Origin: Klebsormidium nitens
Lineage: Eukaryota; Streptophyta; Klebsormidiophyceae; Klebsormidiales; Klebsormidiaceae
NCBI GenBank assembly: GCA_000708835.1
Contig: DF237738.1
Span: 1-32,734, forward strand
Reading direction: 5' to 3'
Length of the DNA stretch: 32,734 nt
In this document: positions 1-7,923 of the stretch, piece by piece
Layout of the letters: each line of letters begins with the position of its first letter
How positions within the stretch are numbered: the first letter of the stretch is position 1
Program-made: the position numbers and the translations under genes
Notes under the pieces: model-generated
Databases searched by the model: none
Told to the model about the DNA's origin: nothing
Seen by the model: only the letters and a program-made list of their open reading frames with translations

Positions 1-151
1 AACCACCGCCGTTTCGCTAACCCGCAGGTCAACGAAATCCTTTCGAGAACGAGGTTAGGCTTAACCGGTCGTAATCGTTACACTGCCTCTATCCAGGAAA
101 AGCGAAGGGTCTAGATATTGCACGCACTTGCTGCCCGTAGAAGAGGCTGAA

Positions 152-304
152 ATGAAGATGGCGACTTGGATTCCATGGGCCATCGCAAGAATTCGCATGG
201 ACTGTGCCCGTCTGGCTACCATGTTCAACACGTTGACAGATGAGCAACTGAGCGAGATTGCTGTAGAACGTGATAATGTGATTGGACGTCCACCACAGAG
301 GTGA
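152..304 (+). CDS. Possible small protein (50 aa), unknown
   Basis: The reading frame from ATG at 152 to TGA at 302-304 would give a 50-residue protein with a natural-looking composition: an N-terminal part rich in Ile, Ala and Arg, then a short acidic helix-like stretch (LTDEQLSEIAVERD). It is too short for any family to be recognised. The stop is embedded in AG|GTGATA, a weak possible 5' splice site, so this could be the first exon of a spliced gene; three introns elsewhere in the window make that worth considering, but I found no matching second exon. The opposite strand is also open here (89-403), and I judge that frame to be a shadow. Confidence 0.3.
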   Translation: MKMATWIPWAIARIRMDCARLATMFNTLTDEQLSEIAVERDNVIGRPPQR

Positions 305-693
305 TACTTTACGAAGCTGGAGGATCATAGTACTCTGCGCCCCACACAAAGAGCTCTGCTGGCATGTTGGAGAGAACGTTGCAACAGACTTAAACCGTAG
401 CATGACGGAACAGACTTAAACCGTAACATGACGGAACTAATACTTATATCGGTTCTTGTTACGTCTGGAATCGTTACCGTACGGTCGCAGACAAGTGGCA
501 GTCTAGTGGCAGATATTTTGGATCTCGCCCATGTGCGACTTTATGATCGTGTGGCTGTCCAGAGTCGGCGAAGATTCGCAGATTTCCCAATCTCGGCGTG
601 CGAGATTCTAGAAGAAGGAAGGACCTCCACTTTTACTTTTCCTCCACTGCTGATACGAACGGTTCTTTAATGCTGGAAGCATAATACGACGAG
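305..693. other. Largely non-coding stretch with a weak ORF
   Basis: This stretch holds the 26-base tandem repeat at 383-434. It also holds an open frame at 428-670 (+) of 80 codons, whose start is hydrophobic and signal-peptide-like (ILISVLVTSGIV) but whose remainder shows nothing recognisable. I do not call it a gene. The rest is probably 5' flank of the spliced gene that starts at 694. Confidence 0.35.
383..434. repeat. 26-base tandem repeat, two copies
   Basis: Two adjacent copies, 383-408 and 409-434, differ by a single base (CCGTAGCATGACGG versus CCGTAACATGACGG). They lie in a non-coding stretch. A looser echo of the CGTAATCGTTAC type occurs near 68-80 and again in the repeats near 10080-10142. 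Confidence 0.75.
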
Positions 694-1404
694 ATGGGCA
701 ACGACAATGCGTCTCTTCGTCTTTTGGTCACTAAAATGGAGGGGCAATTGTTGCTTGCTGAGGCTCTGGTGAGGGAGTTGAAGGAAGAGAACGCTGCTCT
801 GATTTTACAGAGCGACAAGCAGATCACATCGGTGACTGCAGAGGCCATTGTTTGGGTGAGCAATGCACAGCAGGAGATCAAAGTGCTCCAGGGAGAGCTC
901 AAACGTCTGAGCGTGGAGAGGGATGTGGCGATTGCTGCGAGAGATCGTGGGACTTGCAAGTACTGCATCGACATGACCCAATGTAAGTAGTTGACAAAAC
1001 GTTTGCACCTTGGTTGGGAACTTTTTGCAGCTGCGTTCCAATGCGATTGTCAAAACCCAGTGCAGTACGTTACAGACATGGTGATGGATTTGTACCAGAC
1101 CATAACACCCAAACAAAAAGACTCGTTGTACATGTTGGAAAAGCGGGTCGCAAAATGTGATTGCCCCATCAATCTGGGGGTGTTTGAAGAATTGGAAACT
1201 GCTCTACACGCATTGGATTTTTGCTTCAAATTTCGAGGTCATGATTTATGTGTAGGTGTTGTGTCTCGTATATTGAAAAATACGTTGAACAAATACCCTA
1301 TCCAACTGGTGACTTGGACGTGCACTGCTGAACCAGACCATGGCTGCTTCATTGGACAGGTTGATCTAACTCACAATTTGCGGACCCATGATGTAGATGC
1401 TTGA
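694..1404 (+). CDS. Spliced gene, 220 aa, coiled-coil protein of unknown function
   Basis: Two open frames join through a 48-base intron: exon 1 is 694-982 and exon 2 is 1031-1404. Exon 1 reads straight into TAG at 988-990 and exon 2 has no ATG of its own near its start, so splicing is the economical explanation. Residues 1 to about 90 are rich in Leu, Glu, Lys and Ala with heptad spacing and probably form a coiled coil. The part around the splice junction is Cys-rich (CKYC shortly before it, CDC shortly after), and a further CDC follows about 45 residues on, which may indicate metal binding. The C-terminal half is mixed helix and strand. I recognise no family and offer no function. Exon 1 starts at the first ATG after a non-coding stretch. 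Confidence 0.65.
983..1030 (+). other. Spliceosomal intron, 48 nt
   Basis: The sequence starts GTAAGT and ends TTTTTGCAG. It interrupts a codon after its first base (T|CT, Ser). Removing it eliminates the in-frame TAG at 988-990 and fuses two frames. The polypyrimidine run ACTTTTTG lies just before the acceptor. The length is near the lower limit for eukaryotic introns. Confidence 0.75.
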
Positions 1405-1505
1405 CTACTCTTCTTTTTTGTCCCAGGGTCCCTTGATGTCAACGCCTGAGTCGAGTCTCCAGAAGTGTTCCCGGGGTTGTTGTTGTAGACGCGTTGTGAG
1501 AACCA

Positions 1506-1887
1506 TGTCTGAGCTCTTGGATCTGTCAGATGAACTACTGATAAGGATTCTGGATGAGGGGACGTAGGCTCTGTGAAACATAATGTTCATCTGGAGTTGG
1601 TGAAAGTCCTGGCGCCGGAGCTGGGCAAGCTGACGGGGCTCACCTTCCTGGACCTGAGGTGCACCGGGATTGGGGAGGCGGGCGCGGCGGCCCTGGCGCC
1701 AGAGCTGGGCAAGCTGGCGGGGCTCACCTCCCTGAACATGGTGTACAACGGGAGTGGAGCTGCGGGGGCGGCGGCCCTGGCGCCGGAGCTGGGCAAGCTG
1801 GCGGGGCTCCACGGGATGGACCTGCTGCTGGAGCAGCAAAATCTACGCTGCAATATACTCAGGGTATTAAGGGAAAGGCATATTTGA
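1506..1887 (+). pseudogene. Remnant of an F-box / leucine-rich-repeat gene
   Basis: ATG at 1506 opens a 21-codon frame whose peptide contains LDLSDELLIRILDE, close to the start of an F-box (L-x-L-P-x-E-L-L-x-x-I-L). It stops at TAG (1569-1571). Immediately downstream, in another frame (1573-1887), are three to four leucine-rich repeats of the ribonuclease-inhibitor-like type. The core ALAPELGKL(T/A)GL recurs at about 1612, 1690 and 1780, with LDLRCTGIGEAGA and similar spacers. The LRR frame has no ATG and ends in unrelated sequence. I read this as a truncated, frame-broken F-box/LRR gene. It is GC-richer than the neighbouring DNA, which suggests recent arrival or expansion. An unrecognised intron joining the parts is possible but lacks good splice sites. 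Confidence 0.5.
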
Positions 1888-1903
1888 TTCGCGCCCAAAA
1901 AAC

Positions 1904-2473
1904 TCAATGAGCTCCGGATACTTGAATGGCGAATGACTGGTACCCATCATTTGCAATTGCCAGCACGACATTTCCAGTCTCCTTACAGAATAGATCGACC
2001 GCCTTTCGCACTCCAAACGTATATTGAAATGAACACCTTTTTGGATTCTTGCCAAAGTCATGCCCGCATATGAATCCGCCGTCCTTGATTTTGGGACGGA
2101 CCGCATTCAAGTCATTGTATGATCCTTCGAACGTGTGGTCTCCGTCGAGGTATGCGACATCAAATGTATGATCTGCAAATTGTTCGAGAGCAGCGGGAGA
2201 CCATTCACGGTGTATGCGCACCGATGCATCATCTCTGAACCGGTTGCAGACTTTCATATGGGCTTCATCTCCTGGGATGCATCTTATATTGTTGCCATCG
2301 GCATTGCCGCTGCAGAGGTTCCCAAACCATGGATCGACCAGGTGCAATTCTGCCGGGTGCAACGAGCTCAAGAAGGCTGCAAAGTCCCCAGTAAAAACCC
2401 CTATCTCTAGCACAATAGCATGTTCAGGGACGAGATTTCTCATCATGTCCTCCCGGGTGTCAAAAGTCTGCAT
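1904..2473 (-). CDS. Class I SAM-dependent methyltransferase
   Basis: The protein is 189 residues from the first ATG (MQTFDTREDM). It has a Rossmann-type methyltransferase core: motif I is LEIGVFTGDFAAFL (residues about 27-40), followed by LHLVDPWFG with an acidic residue at the end of strand 2. FDVAYLDGDHTFEGSYNDL then carries the DGDH motif typical of the Methyltransf_24 type, and GGFICGHDFG follows. Members methylate small molecules, sugars or caps. The substrate cannot be read from the sequence. A longer version starting at TTG (2488) is possible. The gene lies 34 bases downstream of the YqaJ gene on the same strand, so the two may be co-transcribed. Class is confident, substrate unknown. 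Confidence 0.85.
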   Translation of the reverse strand: MQTFDTREDMMRNLVPEHAIVLEIGVFTGDFAAFLSSLHPAELHLVDPWFGNLCSGNADGNNIRCIPGDEAHMKVCNRFRDDASVRIHREWSPAALEQFADHTFDVAYLDGDHTFEGSYNDLNAVRPKIKDGGFICGHDFGKNPKRCSFQYTFGVRKAVDLFCKETGNVVLAIANDGYQSFAIQVSGAH

Positions 2474-2507
2474 GCTATATTTAGACAAATCAAAAAAGGT
2501 ACAAATC

Positions 2508-3332
2508 CTATGGATATCGAATGAGACAAGGTGGCGTTGGCACCGGCTCCCTCGGAATAGGCTGATGCTTCTGATCGGGAACGACTATCATGCAGCGGAC
2601 TTCCTCCTCCTCCTCCTCATCTTCAATCGAGATAACCACCTTCGGGACCCTGACCCGCTTCGGCCTCTTGGCTGCTTCGATCCTCGCGAGGACATGCTCC
2701 ACTTCAAACTCCCTGCAGTGCAGCACCTCCAGCCAGAATGCCTTCAGGATTGGCAGCCTCTCGGCGAACCAATCTCGGTCGCGTGCGATCTCCAGGACAG
2801 AGAATATCTCGTCGCTGATCAGAGTCTCTGGCTGGAATTGCACGAAGAATATCTTGTCGACGTTGGCAATCTCCATGCACAGTTGGACTTGGCCAGTGTA
2901 GTACGGAGGGATCTCCCCGTGCTTGATCTGGCGTCTGAGAGGGCACTTGATCTCCAGGAGAGCACAGTCCGATCCGTCCGGCCGGGACAGGAGTCCGTCC
3001 GGGCTTCCTCCGAGGAAGTCGATAGTTGGATGGAGCAGGAGGCCGCTGTCATAGTGATTCCAGCCCAGTCTCTCACAGAAGAGGTTTTGGACGTGCTCCT
3101 CCCAGAACTGCCCATGGCGGGTGGCCTCGTTACCCTCAAATTTCTCCCCATGCCCCGTCTTCTTGAGGATGAGCATGTCCGGACGCTCATATGGATTTTC
3201 TCCCAGCGAGGTGGCGATGTCGCTCGCCGTCAGACGCTGGTAGCGGGCTGCAAACCACTCTGGGGTGCGTTGGGCGGGCTGCGGGAGCGACAGCAGGTGC
3301 TGGATGGTGGGGTGGATCTGAACCTGAGACAT
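2508..3332 (-). CDS. YqaJ-family viral recombinase / exonuclease
   Basis: The protein is 274 residues from MSQVQIHPT. It shows the PD-(D/E)XK exonuclease features of the YqaJ / lambda-exonuclease family: RLTASDIATSLGENPY near residue 35, GRxxE-like RHGQFWEEHV, then GGSPDGLL and LEIKCPL (catalytic Asp and Glu-x-Lys), then YYTGQVQLCM with the conserved Tyr and Gln. Such enzymes resect DNA ends for single-strand annealing recombination and are common in nucleocytoviruses. The C-terminal 60 residues are a basic stretch followed by an acidic run (EDEEEEEE) and a Pro-rich tail. An in-frame extension to 3479 lacks family similarity, so I take the internal ATG at 3332. Confidence 0.9.
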   Translation of the reverse strand: MSQVQIHPTIQHLLSLPQPAQRTPEWFAARYQRLTASDIATSLGENPYERPDMLILKKTGHGEKFEGNEATRHGQFWEEHVQNLFCERLGWNHYDSGLLLHPTIDFLGGSPDGLLSRPDGSDCALLEIKCPLRRQIKHGEIPPYYTGQVQLCMEIANVDKIFFVQFQPETLISDEIFSVLEIARDRDWFAERLPILKAFWLEVLHCREFEVEHVLARIEAAKRPKRVRVPKVVISIEDEEEEEEVRCMIVVPDQKHQPIPREPVPTPPCLIRYP

Positions 3333-3623
3333 CTTCTTTCTCTTATAGATGCACTTCAATCTCCCTATTATGAGCGCAGCCCCTTCCACCTCGGAAACGC
3401 TGATTGTGTTTGGGTCACCTAGATAGTTCGTGTTTGCCCGGTCGCTTCGGTGGTGTGTAAACCGCGACTGGTGCGACAATTACAGCACATTAATTCTCAC
3501 TCGTGCGCGCGTAATGATTGTATTTAATACGTGTCACCCGGTTTCAAATACTGTTCAAACTCCGACCTTCCTGAAAAGGAACACACTACAGATTAAGCCA
3601 CTAAGCGGACACAGTAAGCTGCA
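3333..3623. other. Divergent intergenic region
   Basis: This stretch separates the starts of the YqaJ gene (minus) and the cyclin gene (plus) and should hold both promoters. A patch around 3505-3540 is AT-richer. I see no gene, hairpin or repeat in it. Confidence 0.5.
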
Positions 3624-4404
3624 ATGAAGCGCAAGGCTATGGCTTCCTGCCACCAGTTCGAGATGGGGCTGCTTTCTAGAGATTACAAGCTGCTGGAGGA
3701 CGGTCCGGAACTGCTGAGGCGGTCCTTCTGCCGCCTAGGCGTGCTGAAGGATCCAACAATGGGGAAGCTCAGCAAATTTGACGCAGCAAAGCATCCCAGT
3801 ATGGCTCTTGCACAATTCATACAGCGAGTGCCAACTTACACGACTTTCACCCCTGCATGTGGCCCCATAGCTGCAATTTACGTGAGGAGGGCATGCCTTC
3901 CAAGGGGCGATCACCTAGTTCCATCAGCTCAGAACGTGCACAGAGTACTCCTTACTGCTTTACTTCTGGCGACGAAGTTCCTGGACGACGAGTGAGTGTT
4001 CCTCCCCCATCATTCAACCCTATGCTGGCTATCATCCATTCACAAAGGCTTGCACATGCATGCAAATAGTTTCAACATTTACCCCTCTCTTCTCTCCCTG
4101 CAGCCACGATCGCAACGGCCAATTTGCCAAAATTGGAGGCATTACGCTCGAAGAGATGAATGAGCTGGAGATCGACCTCCTCATCCGTTTGGACCATCGC
4201 CTGAACGTTCAGGTCCTAGAGCTGGAGCTGCTTCTGACTCAGCTCGAGCAGGTAGACCCCGTAGAAGTAGAAGAGGTAGTTGACCAGTCAGGTCGCACAG
4301 AGGAGGCCTTTCGAGAGTTCAAAAGGATCACAGCTAGGCGGTGCCGGCCCCTAGGGCTGAGGCTGAATCAGGCAAGAGGCGCTCGTTTCGTCCCAACCTG
4401 TTGA
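3624..4404 (+). CDS. PHO80-like cyclin, spliced (222 aa)
   Basis: Exon 1 (3624-3991) and exon 2 (4104-4404) join to give a cyclin of the PHO80/PCL (P/U-type) class. Before the junction are the cyclin-box helices with NVHRVLLTALLLATKFLDD. After it come AKIGGITLEEMNELEIDLL and LDHRLNV. The spliced LDD-8 residues-AKIGG spacing is exactly that of the family, which confirms the join. Family members bind a cyclin-dependent kinase and steer it. A viral copy would presumably redirect host cell-cycle or phosphate-type signalling, which is inference. No kinase gene is in the window. The gene converges with the capsid gene, stops 14 bases apart. Confidence 0.9.
3992..4103 (+). other. Spliceosomal intron in the cyclin gene, 112 nt
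   Basis: It starts GTGAGT and ends CTCTCCCTGCAG behind a pyrimidine-rich tract. It splits a codon after the second base (GA|C). Without splicing, exon 1 ends at TGA right after LDDE, in the middle of the most conserved cyclin motif. With splicing, the motif continues with perfect family spacing. Candidate branch-point sequences such as TTTCAAC lie about 30 bases before the acceptor. Confidence 0.92.
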
Positions 4405-4412
4405 ACCAACAG
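4398..4412. terminator. Small hairpin between convergent genes
   Basis: CTGTTG-aac-CAACAG forms a perfect 6-bp stem with a 3-base loop. It contains the cyclin stop codon and ends just before the capsid gene stop. It could act for both convergent transcripts, as hairpins at transcript ends do in some giant viruses. It is short and may be coincidence. Confidence 0.3.
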
Positions 4413-4418
4413 TTGATT

Positions 4419-5768
4419 TTAATCGATGTACAGGGTTTTCATTTCATCCAGGGTGTATTCCAGGACGTTGTATGTCTCAAACAGAACATGTATGCTGCTC
4501 CCCTCCGGCACCACCTCTGGATTGAGCTGGACCTCCAGAAAATTGCGTGTGTACGAAAGGTCGAAAGCTCCACTCGGCTGGTCCGCGTATGGTGACCCAT
4601 AGTCTGCATCCTTGGCTGAGAATGGGTAGAGGGGCAGCTTGGGTCCCATGTACGGCCTGTCGGCTGTGCTCAAGGCGAACGAGTGGCTGCAGACCCCGGG
4701 CACCCCGCTGCTGGACCCATAGAGATATGGCTGCACGATCTCTGAGTAGAATGCGTCGGTGCTAAGGCCGGTGTTTGGGTCTTTCGGTGCCGTAGCTGCA
4801 ACATCATGGCCGTCGAATACGAGTCTTGAGACTGCAATAGCCCCGGTCATAATAGCGGATCCGGGCATCATGGGTCCAACGACCGTCCACAGTATCCGTC
4901 TGACGGGTCTGTTGCATATGATCTCCAGGCGCTGTATCGGCAGCTCGAGATCTACTGTCTCAATCTGATAGAAGTTCTGTTGGAAGAGCTGTTTCTTGGT
5001 CAAGTCTATCTCCGATCTCAGCAGCTCGTTTGAAACGTCCGGTGGTATGTAAAGATTGCTCGTGACGAGTGACATTTTGGGTGTCAGAGTGGTGTTTTCT
5101 GGGGGCTCTGGCACGATGACTTCAGCGATACTCCTGAATGTGATCTGCAAAACCGCGTCCTCCCTGGCCAGCACGCCCAGAGGAAACGGGTTGCTGACGG
5201 TCGATCTCGCAAACCAAAAAGGCAGCGGAACGTGCAAGAGCCAGTGAGTTGCCGCAGTTTCGTCTCTGAGGGTGCACTCGAAGCGTTCGATAAGCACCTC
5301 GGGCACGCTCACCCCGTCTAGCATATTGGCAACCCCATCGGCCTGTGCGGCTTGCTTAGAGAGCTCTGATTTGACCAGCATCCCCACGCCGCTCATCCGA
5401 TCCAGTTCTACTCCCTTAACGGACAGGGACATGGAATCAATCAGCATGTACCCTAGGTTTGGCTTCACGTAGGCGTAGGGGGCTGTCAAAACGGGTAGCT
5501 CGATGCACAGGAACATGCCGTTTATGAGTCCCCCAGTTTTATCTAACGCACAGGTGAAGGATGTCGATGAGTCAGCAGATATGCATGGCTGTGGTTCATT
5601 GAAGTATTGGACGATTGGATCACTCGAAAAGTGTTGGTAGCGCTCCCATTGGGGTGCGCCTGATGCAAAGAATGAATGCGTGGGATTGATTGAAATGAGC
5701 TTGTCCTGCGGTCCTATGGCGTGAAGCTGATGAATAGTTCCTAAAGATAGCTGCATTTCACTGGCCAT
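4419..5768 (-). CDS. NCLDV major capsid protein (double jelly roll)
   Basis: The sequence follows the NCLDV major capsid pattern throughout. The N-terminal AIGPQDKLISINPTHSFF corresponds to the family's G-x-Q-D...N-P...F-F start. GGLINGMFLCIELPVL and AYVKPNLGYMLIDSMSLSVKG match the first jelly roll. LLHVPLPFWFARSTVSNPFPL is the very conserved P-L-P-F-W-F segment. CNRPVRRILWTV and GAFDLSYTRNFLEV with a final YNVLEY belong to the second barrel. I choose ATG at 5768 (MASEMQLSLG) because it matches the family N-terminus and avoids overlap with the upstream gene. The frame stays open to ATGs at 5813 and 5825. The protein is about 450 residues, a normal length, and builds the icosahedral shell. It is convergent with the cyclin gene. 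Confidence 0.93.
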   Translation of the reverse strand: MASEMQLSLGTIHQLHAIGPQDKLISINPTHSFFASGAPQWERYQHFSSDPIVQYFNEPQPCISADSSTSFTCALDKTGGLINGMFLCIELPVLTAPYAYVKPNLGYMLIDSMSLSVKGVELDRMSGVGMLVKSELSKQAAQADGVANMLDGVSVPEVLIERFECTLRDETAATHWLLHVPLPFWFARSTVSNPFPLGVLAREDAVLQITFRSIAEVIVPEPPENTTLTPKMSLVTSNLYIPPDVSNELLRSEIDLTKKQLFQQNFYQIETVDLELPIQRLEIICNRPVRRILWTVVGPMMPGSAIMTGAIAVSRLVFDGHDVAATAPKDPNTGLSTDAFYSEIVQPYLYGSSSGVPGVCSHSFALSTADRPYMGPKLPLYPFSAKDADYGSPYADQPSGAFDLSYTRNFLEVQLNPEVVPEGSSIHVLFETYNVLEYTLDEMKTLYID

Positions 5769-5793
5769 GCTAATGGCTGCCTGAAGTACGAGA

Positions 5794-6030
5794 TCAAAAA
5801 ACGGTGACGACATTCCATGTCCCATCCTCGGAAAATTCTAGGTCTTTTCTCCTATCTTTCTGTGCCCAGCTCAATGCATCCATGTACGTATCAAAACGTT
5901 TGAAGCGTGTTCCCAAGCCGAGTTCTCTCACGATCTTTAGGGTCTCTGAGAAGGACCTACAGATAGTATACTCGTGGCCGGCATCGACAGCAAAGAAGGA
6001 TGAAAAATCTACATGAGATGATGACTTCAT
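5794..6030 (-). CDS. Small unknown protein, 78 aa
   Basis: A compact charged protein (MKSSSHVDF..., ending WNVVTVF) with aromatic and acidic residues mixed throughout, no signal peptide and no membrane segment. It sits between the capsid gene (25 bases downstream if that gene starts at 5768) and the 122-residue gene 10 bases upstream, all on the same strand, so it may share their transcript. The antisense frame (5804-6016) is a shadow. No family recognised. Confidence 0.6.
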   Translation of the reverse strand: MKSSSHVDFSSFFAVDAGHEYTICRSFSETLKIVRELGLGTRFKRFDTYMDALSWAQKDRRKDLEFSEDGTWNVVTVF

Positions 6031-6039
6031 ACAATGTAT

Positions 6040-6408
6040 CTACATATTATCTGCCGATGGGGTCAGATCATACCGAGATCTCAGATCATCGACTAACTCA
6101 TCCCATGCGCCCCATGCAACATAACCACCACTGTCGGCACGTAACTGGAGAATAGTCCGCAGCACGTGGTCATGAAAGCTCTGCCTTCCTGTAGCGTCCT
6201 GTGGTATGCACTCGGCATATGAGGGGTCTCGAAAAACTCTTTCGACCTCTTTTTTCAGAATGCGTTCGAGGTCCCGTGCCGGTATGAAAGTCGCCTTACC
6301 CTCCCTGACGAGCAGACGCCACATGCCGTTGGCCACCTGTTCGGCCAGCCCGATTTGGTTGCTAGAGAGTATCGTAGATGTATCTCGAAACACGGGGGCC
6401 AAAGACAT
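6040..6408 (-). CDS. Unknown protein, 122 aa
   Basis: This is a soluble, mainly helical protein by composition, with an Arg/Lys/Glu-rich centre (ARDLERILKKEVERVF) and a Trp-rich segment (YVAWGAWDELVDDL). No catalytic motif is visible. It is the first gene of a minus-strand run that continues through the 78-residue gene to the capsid gene, and it is divergent from the small gene at 6464. The shared 55-base intergenic segment, which includes ACATTTTTT, probably contains both promoters. Function unknown. Confidence 0.65.
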   Translation of the reverse strand: MSLAPVFRDTSTILSSNQIGLAEQVANGMWRLLVREGKATFIPARDLERILKKEVERVFRDPSYAECIPQDATGRQSFHDHVLRTILQLRADSGGYVAWGAWDELVDDLRSRYDLTPSADNM

Positions 6409-6463
6409 GCTCTGCTTTCTGCGATCGAAATGTGCTACATTTTTTCCGCACAGGCTTCATAGC

Positions 6464-6715
6464 ATGGCTCTGAAGACTGTGGCAGTCAGGCAGCGCGACG
6501 CGGCGTTGCGCCTGTGTGACCATGTTGTGCAGGCGTTGGAGGTGCACGACGCTTCTTCTGATGAGATGATTTCGGAAGGCTCGCCGATCAATAGGTCCGG
6601 TGAAGGTCCGGTTGTCACTTCACTGACAAAGATTGCCGACCTTAAAGGTCGGTCTTTCGTACTGACCAAACGCGGATTTGAGCAGACCGCCGCGGAGGAT
6701 TTGAAGCGCACGTGA
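6464..6715 (+). CDS. Small protein with a C-terminus derived from the D5 helicase tail
   Basis: From ATG at 6464 the frame gives 83 residues. Its last part, FVLTKRGFEQ..., is nearly the same as the D5 helicase C-terminal segment ALTKRGFQQ encoded at about 22630, and the DNA is also similar (ACCAAACGCGGATTTGAGCAG versus ACCAAGAGAGGATTTCAGCAG). Both copies stand directly upstream of an HNH element with the same leader. The simplest reading is that element E1 arrived with a piece of the helicase 3' end and gave this gene its C-terminus and stop. Residues 1-60 have no recognised relatives. An upstream in-frame extension to 6206 overlaps the neighbouring gene on the other strand and is not used. 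Confidence 0.5.
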   Translation: MALKTVAVRQRDAALRLCDHVVQALEVHDASSDEMISEGSPINRSGEGPVVTSLTKIADLKGRSFVLTKRGFEQTAAEDLKRT

Positions 6716-6717
6716 GT

Positions 6718-6772
6718 CGCGCGTACGAATACTTACGGTTATGTTCCCTGGTAGAGTAGGTATAATTCAAAG
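6718..6772 (+). promoter_or_regulatory. Conserved leader / promoter of the HNH genes
   Basis: About 55 bases are nearly identical in front of all three HNH genes (E1 6718-6772, E2 17778-17832 on the minus strand, E3 22731-22785). The block TACTTACGGTTATGTT resembles TACTTACGGAGATGTT in front of the DNA ligase gene (23931-23946). The leader ends in GTAGAGTAGGTATA shortly before ATG. It probably contains the promoter, and part of it may be the element's own end. Confidence 0.55.
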
Positions 6773-7923
6773 ATGGTGAAGAAGCCATCGCAGACCAAAA
6801 ATGCGATTTACTTGAGGGAGCTGAGGGCCAAGGCAAAGGCAGCCAAGGGTCCCAAGCCTCAGAGGCCTCTCATCCCACCACCCCAGGGTGCTGAAGCCAC
6901 GACGCTATGGAAGCAGCACCACGCCTACCAGACCTACTATGGCAGGCCCGATGGGCAGATCTGGAGCGCCAAGCTCGGCAAGGTCCTCCAAGGTACGTTG
7001 CACCCCAACGGCTACAATCTCATCAACATCGACGGGAAGATGGTCAGGAGGTCCCGTTTCAACCTGTCCCTCTCCCAAGGGAGAGCCATCGGGGAGGGCA
7101 TGGAGTGCGACCATATCGTCCCCATCAGTAGAGGAGGTGGGGACGCCTGGTCCAACCTGCAGGAGCTCACGAAGGAGGCTCACAGGCGCAAGACGGCCCT
7201 GGACAACCCTGAGGCAGGTACGAAGCGTGGGATCACCATGGGCGTTCCCATCATCGCGAGCCACGCGGCCACCGGGGACGATACCCGCTTCGATTCGGTG
7301 ATTGCGGCGGCCAGAGAGCTGAAAATCCATCACGTATTCATCGAACGGTCTCTGAGGGTGAGACGATCAGGGGTGACTACGTCTTCTCATATACCCCGGA
7401 GCACCTGGCCGAGCAGGCCGACCTTCCTGGCGAGAGGTGGCTGGAGGCCGTCAGCAGCTGGGGCCTGCTCCCCAAGATCAGGGCCAGCGACCGCGGTAGG
7501 ATCCAAGACTCCAGAAGGAGGCGGAGCTACGGCTGTGACAAGCACGGTTACAAGGTGTTTGGGGCCGCGATCGATAAGAAGAATAGGGACCTCAAGGTGC
7601 ACGACGTCATCGCGAGGACCTTCCTCGAACCCCCTCCCTCTTCGGAGCATACACCCGACCACATCAACGGAGACCCCTCCGACAACCGCGTGGAGAATTT
7701 GCGCTGGGCCACTCCGACGGAGCAAGGCCGGAATAAGAGTAATAATCGCCGCGTCATCCAGCTGGATTCGGTCACCGGACATCACTTGGTGGTCTTCGGA
7801 AGCATAGCGGAGGCCGCAGAGGCCGTTCGGATTTCAGAGAGCAATATTCGCGCTGTAGCAGGAGGCCTTAAACGCATTGCTGGCGGATTCAAGTGGATTT
7901 ACTTAGAGGCACTTCACACTTAG
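6773..7923 (+). pseudogene. HNH homing-type endonuclease, frameshifted
   Basis: The frame from MVKKPSQTKN matches the other two HNH proteins through the first HNH region (ECDHIVPISRGGGDAWSNLQ) up to ERSLR. At about 7353-7357 one base is missing relative to the E3 copy (CTG-AGGGTG versus CTGAAGGGTG), and the original frame runs into unrelated sequence up to 7807. The correct protein continues in the next frame: VHDVIARTFLEPPPSSEH, HTPDHINGDPSDNRVENLRW, then a helix-turn-helix-like C-terminus (IAEAAEAVRISESNIRAVAG) to TAG at 7921-7923. Both halves are otherwise well preserved, so the break is recent or a sequencing error. Confidence 0.85.

Noticed and set aside
383-434. CRISPR-like array
   Set aside because: Only two directly adjacent copies without spacers.
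2214-3422. 402-codon open frame on the plus strand
   Set aside because: Antisense to the methyltransferase and YqaJ genes, whose catalytic motifs are plain. The plus-strand peptide shows no domain.
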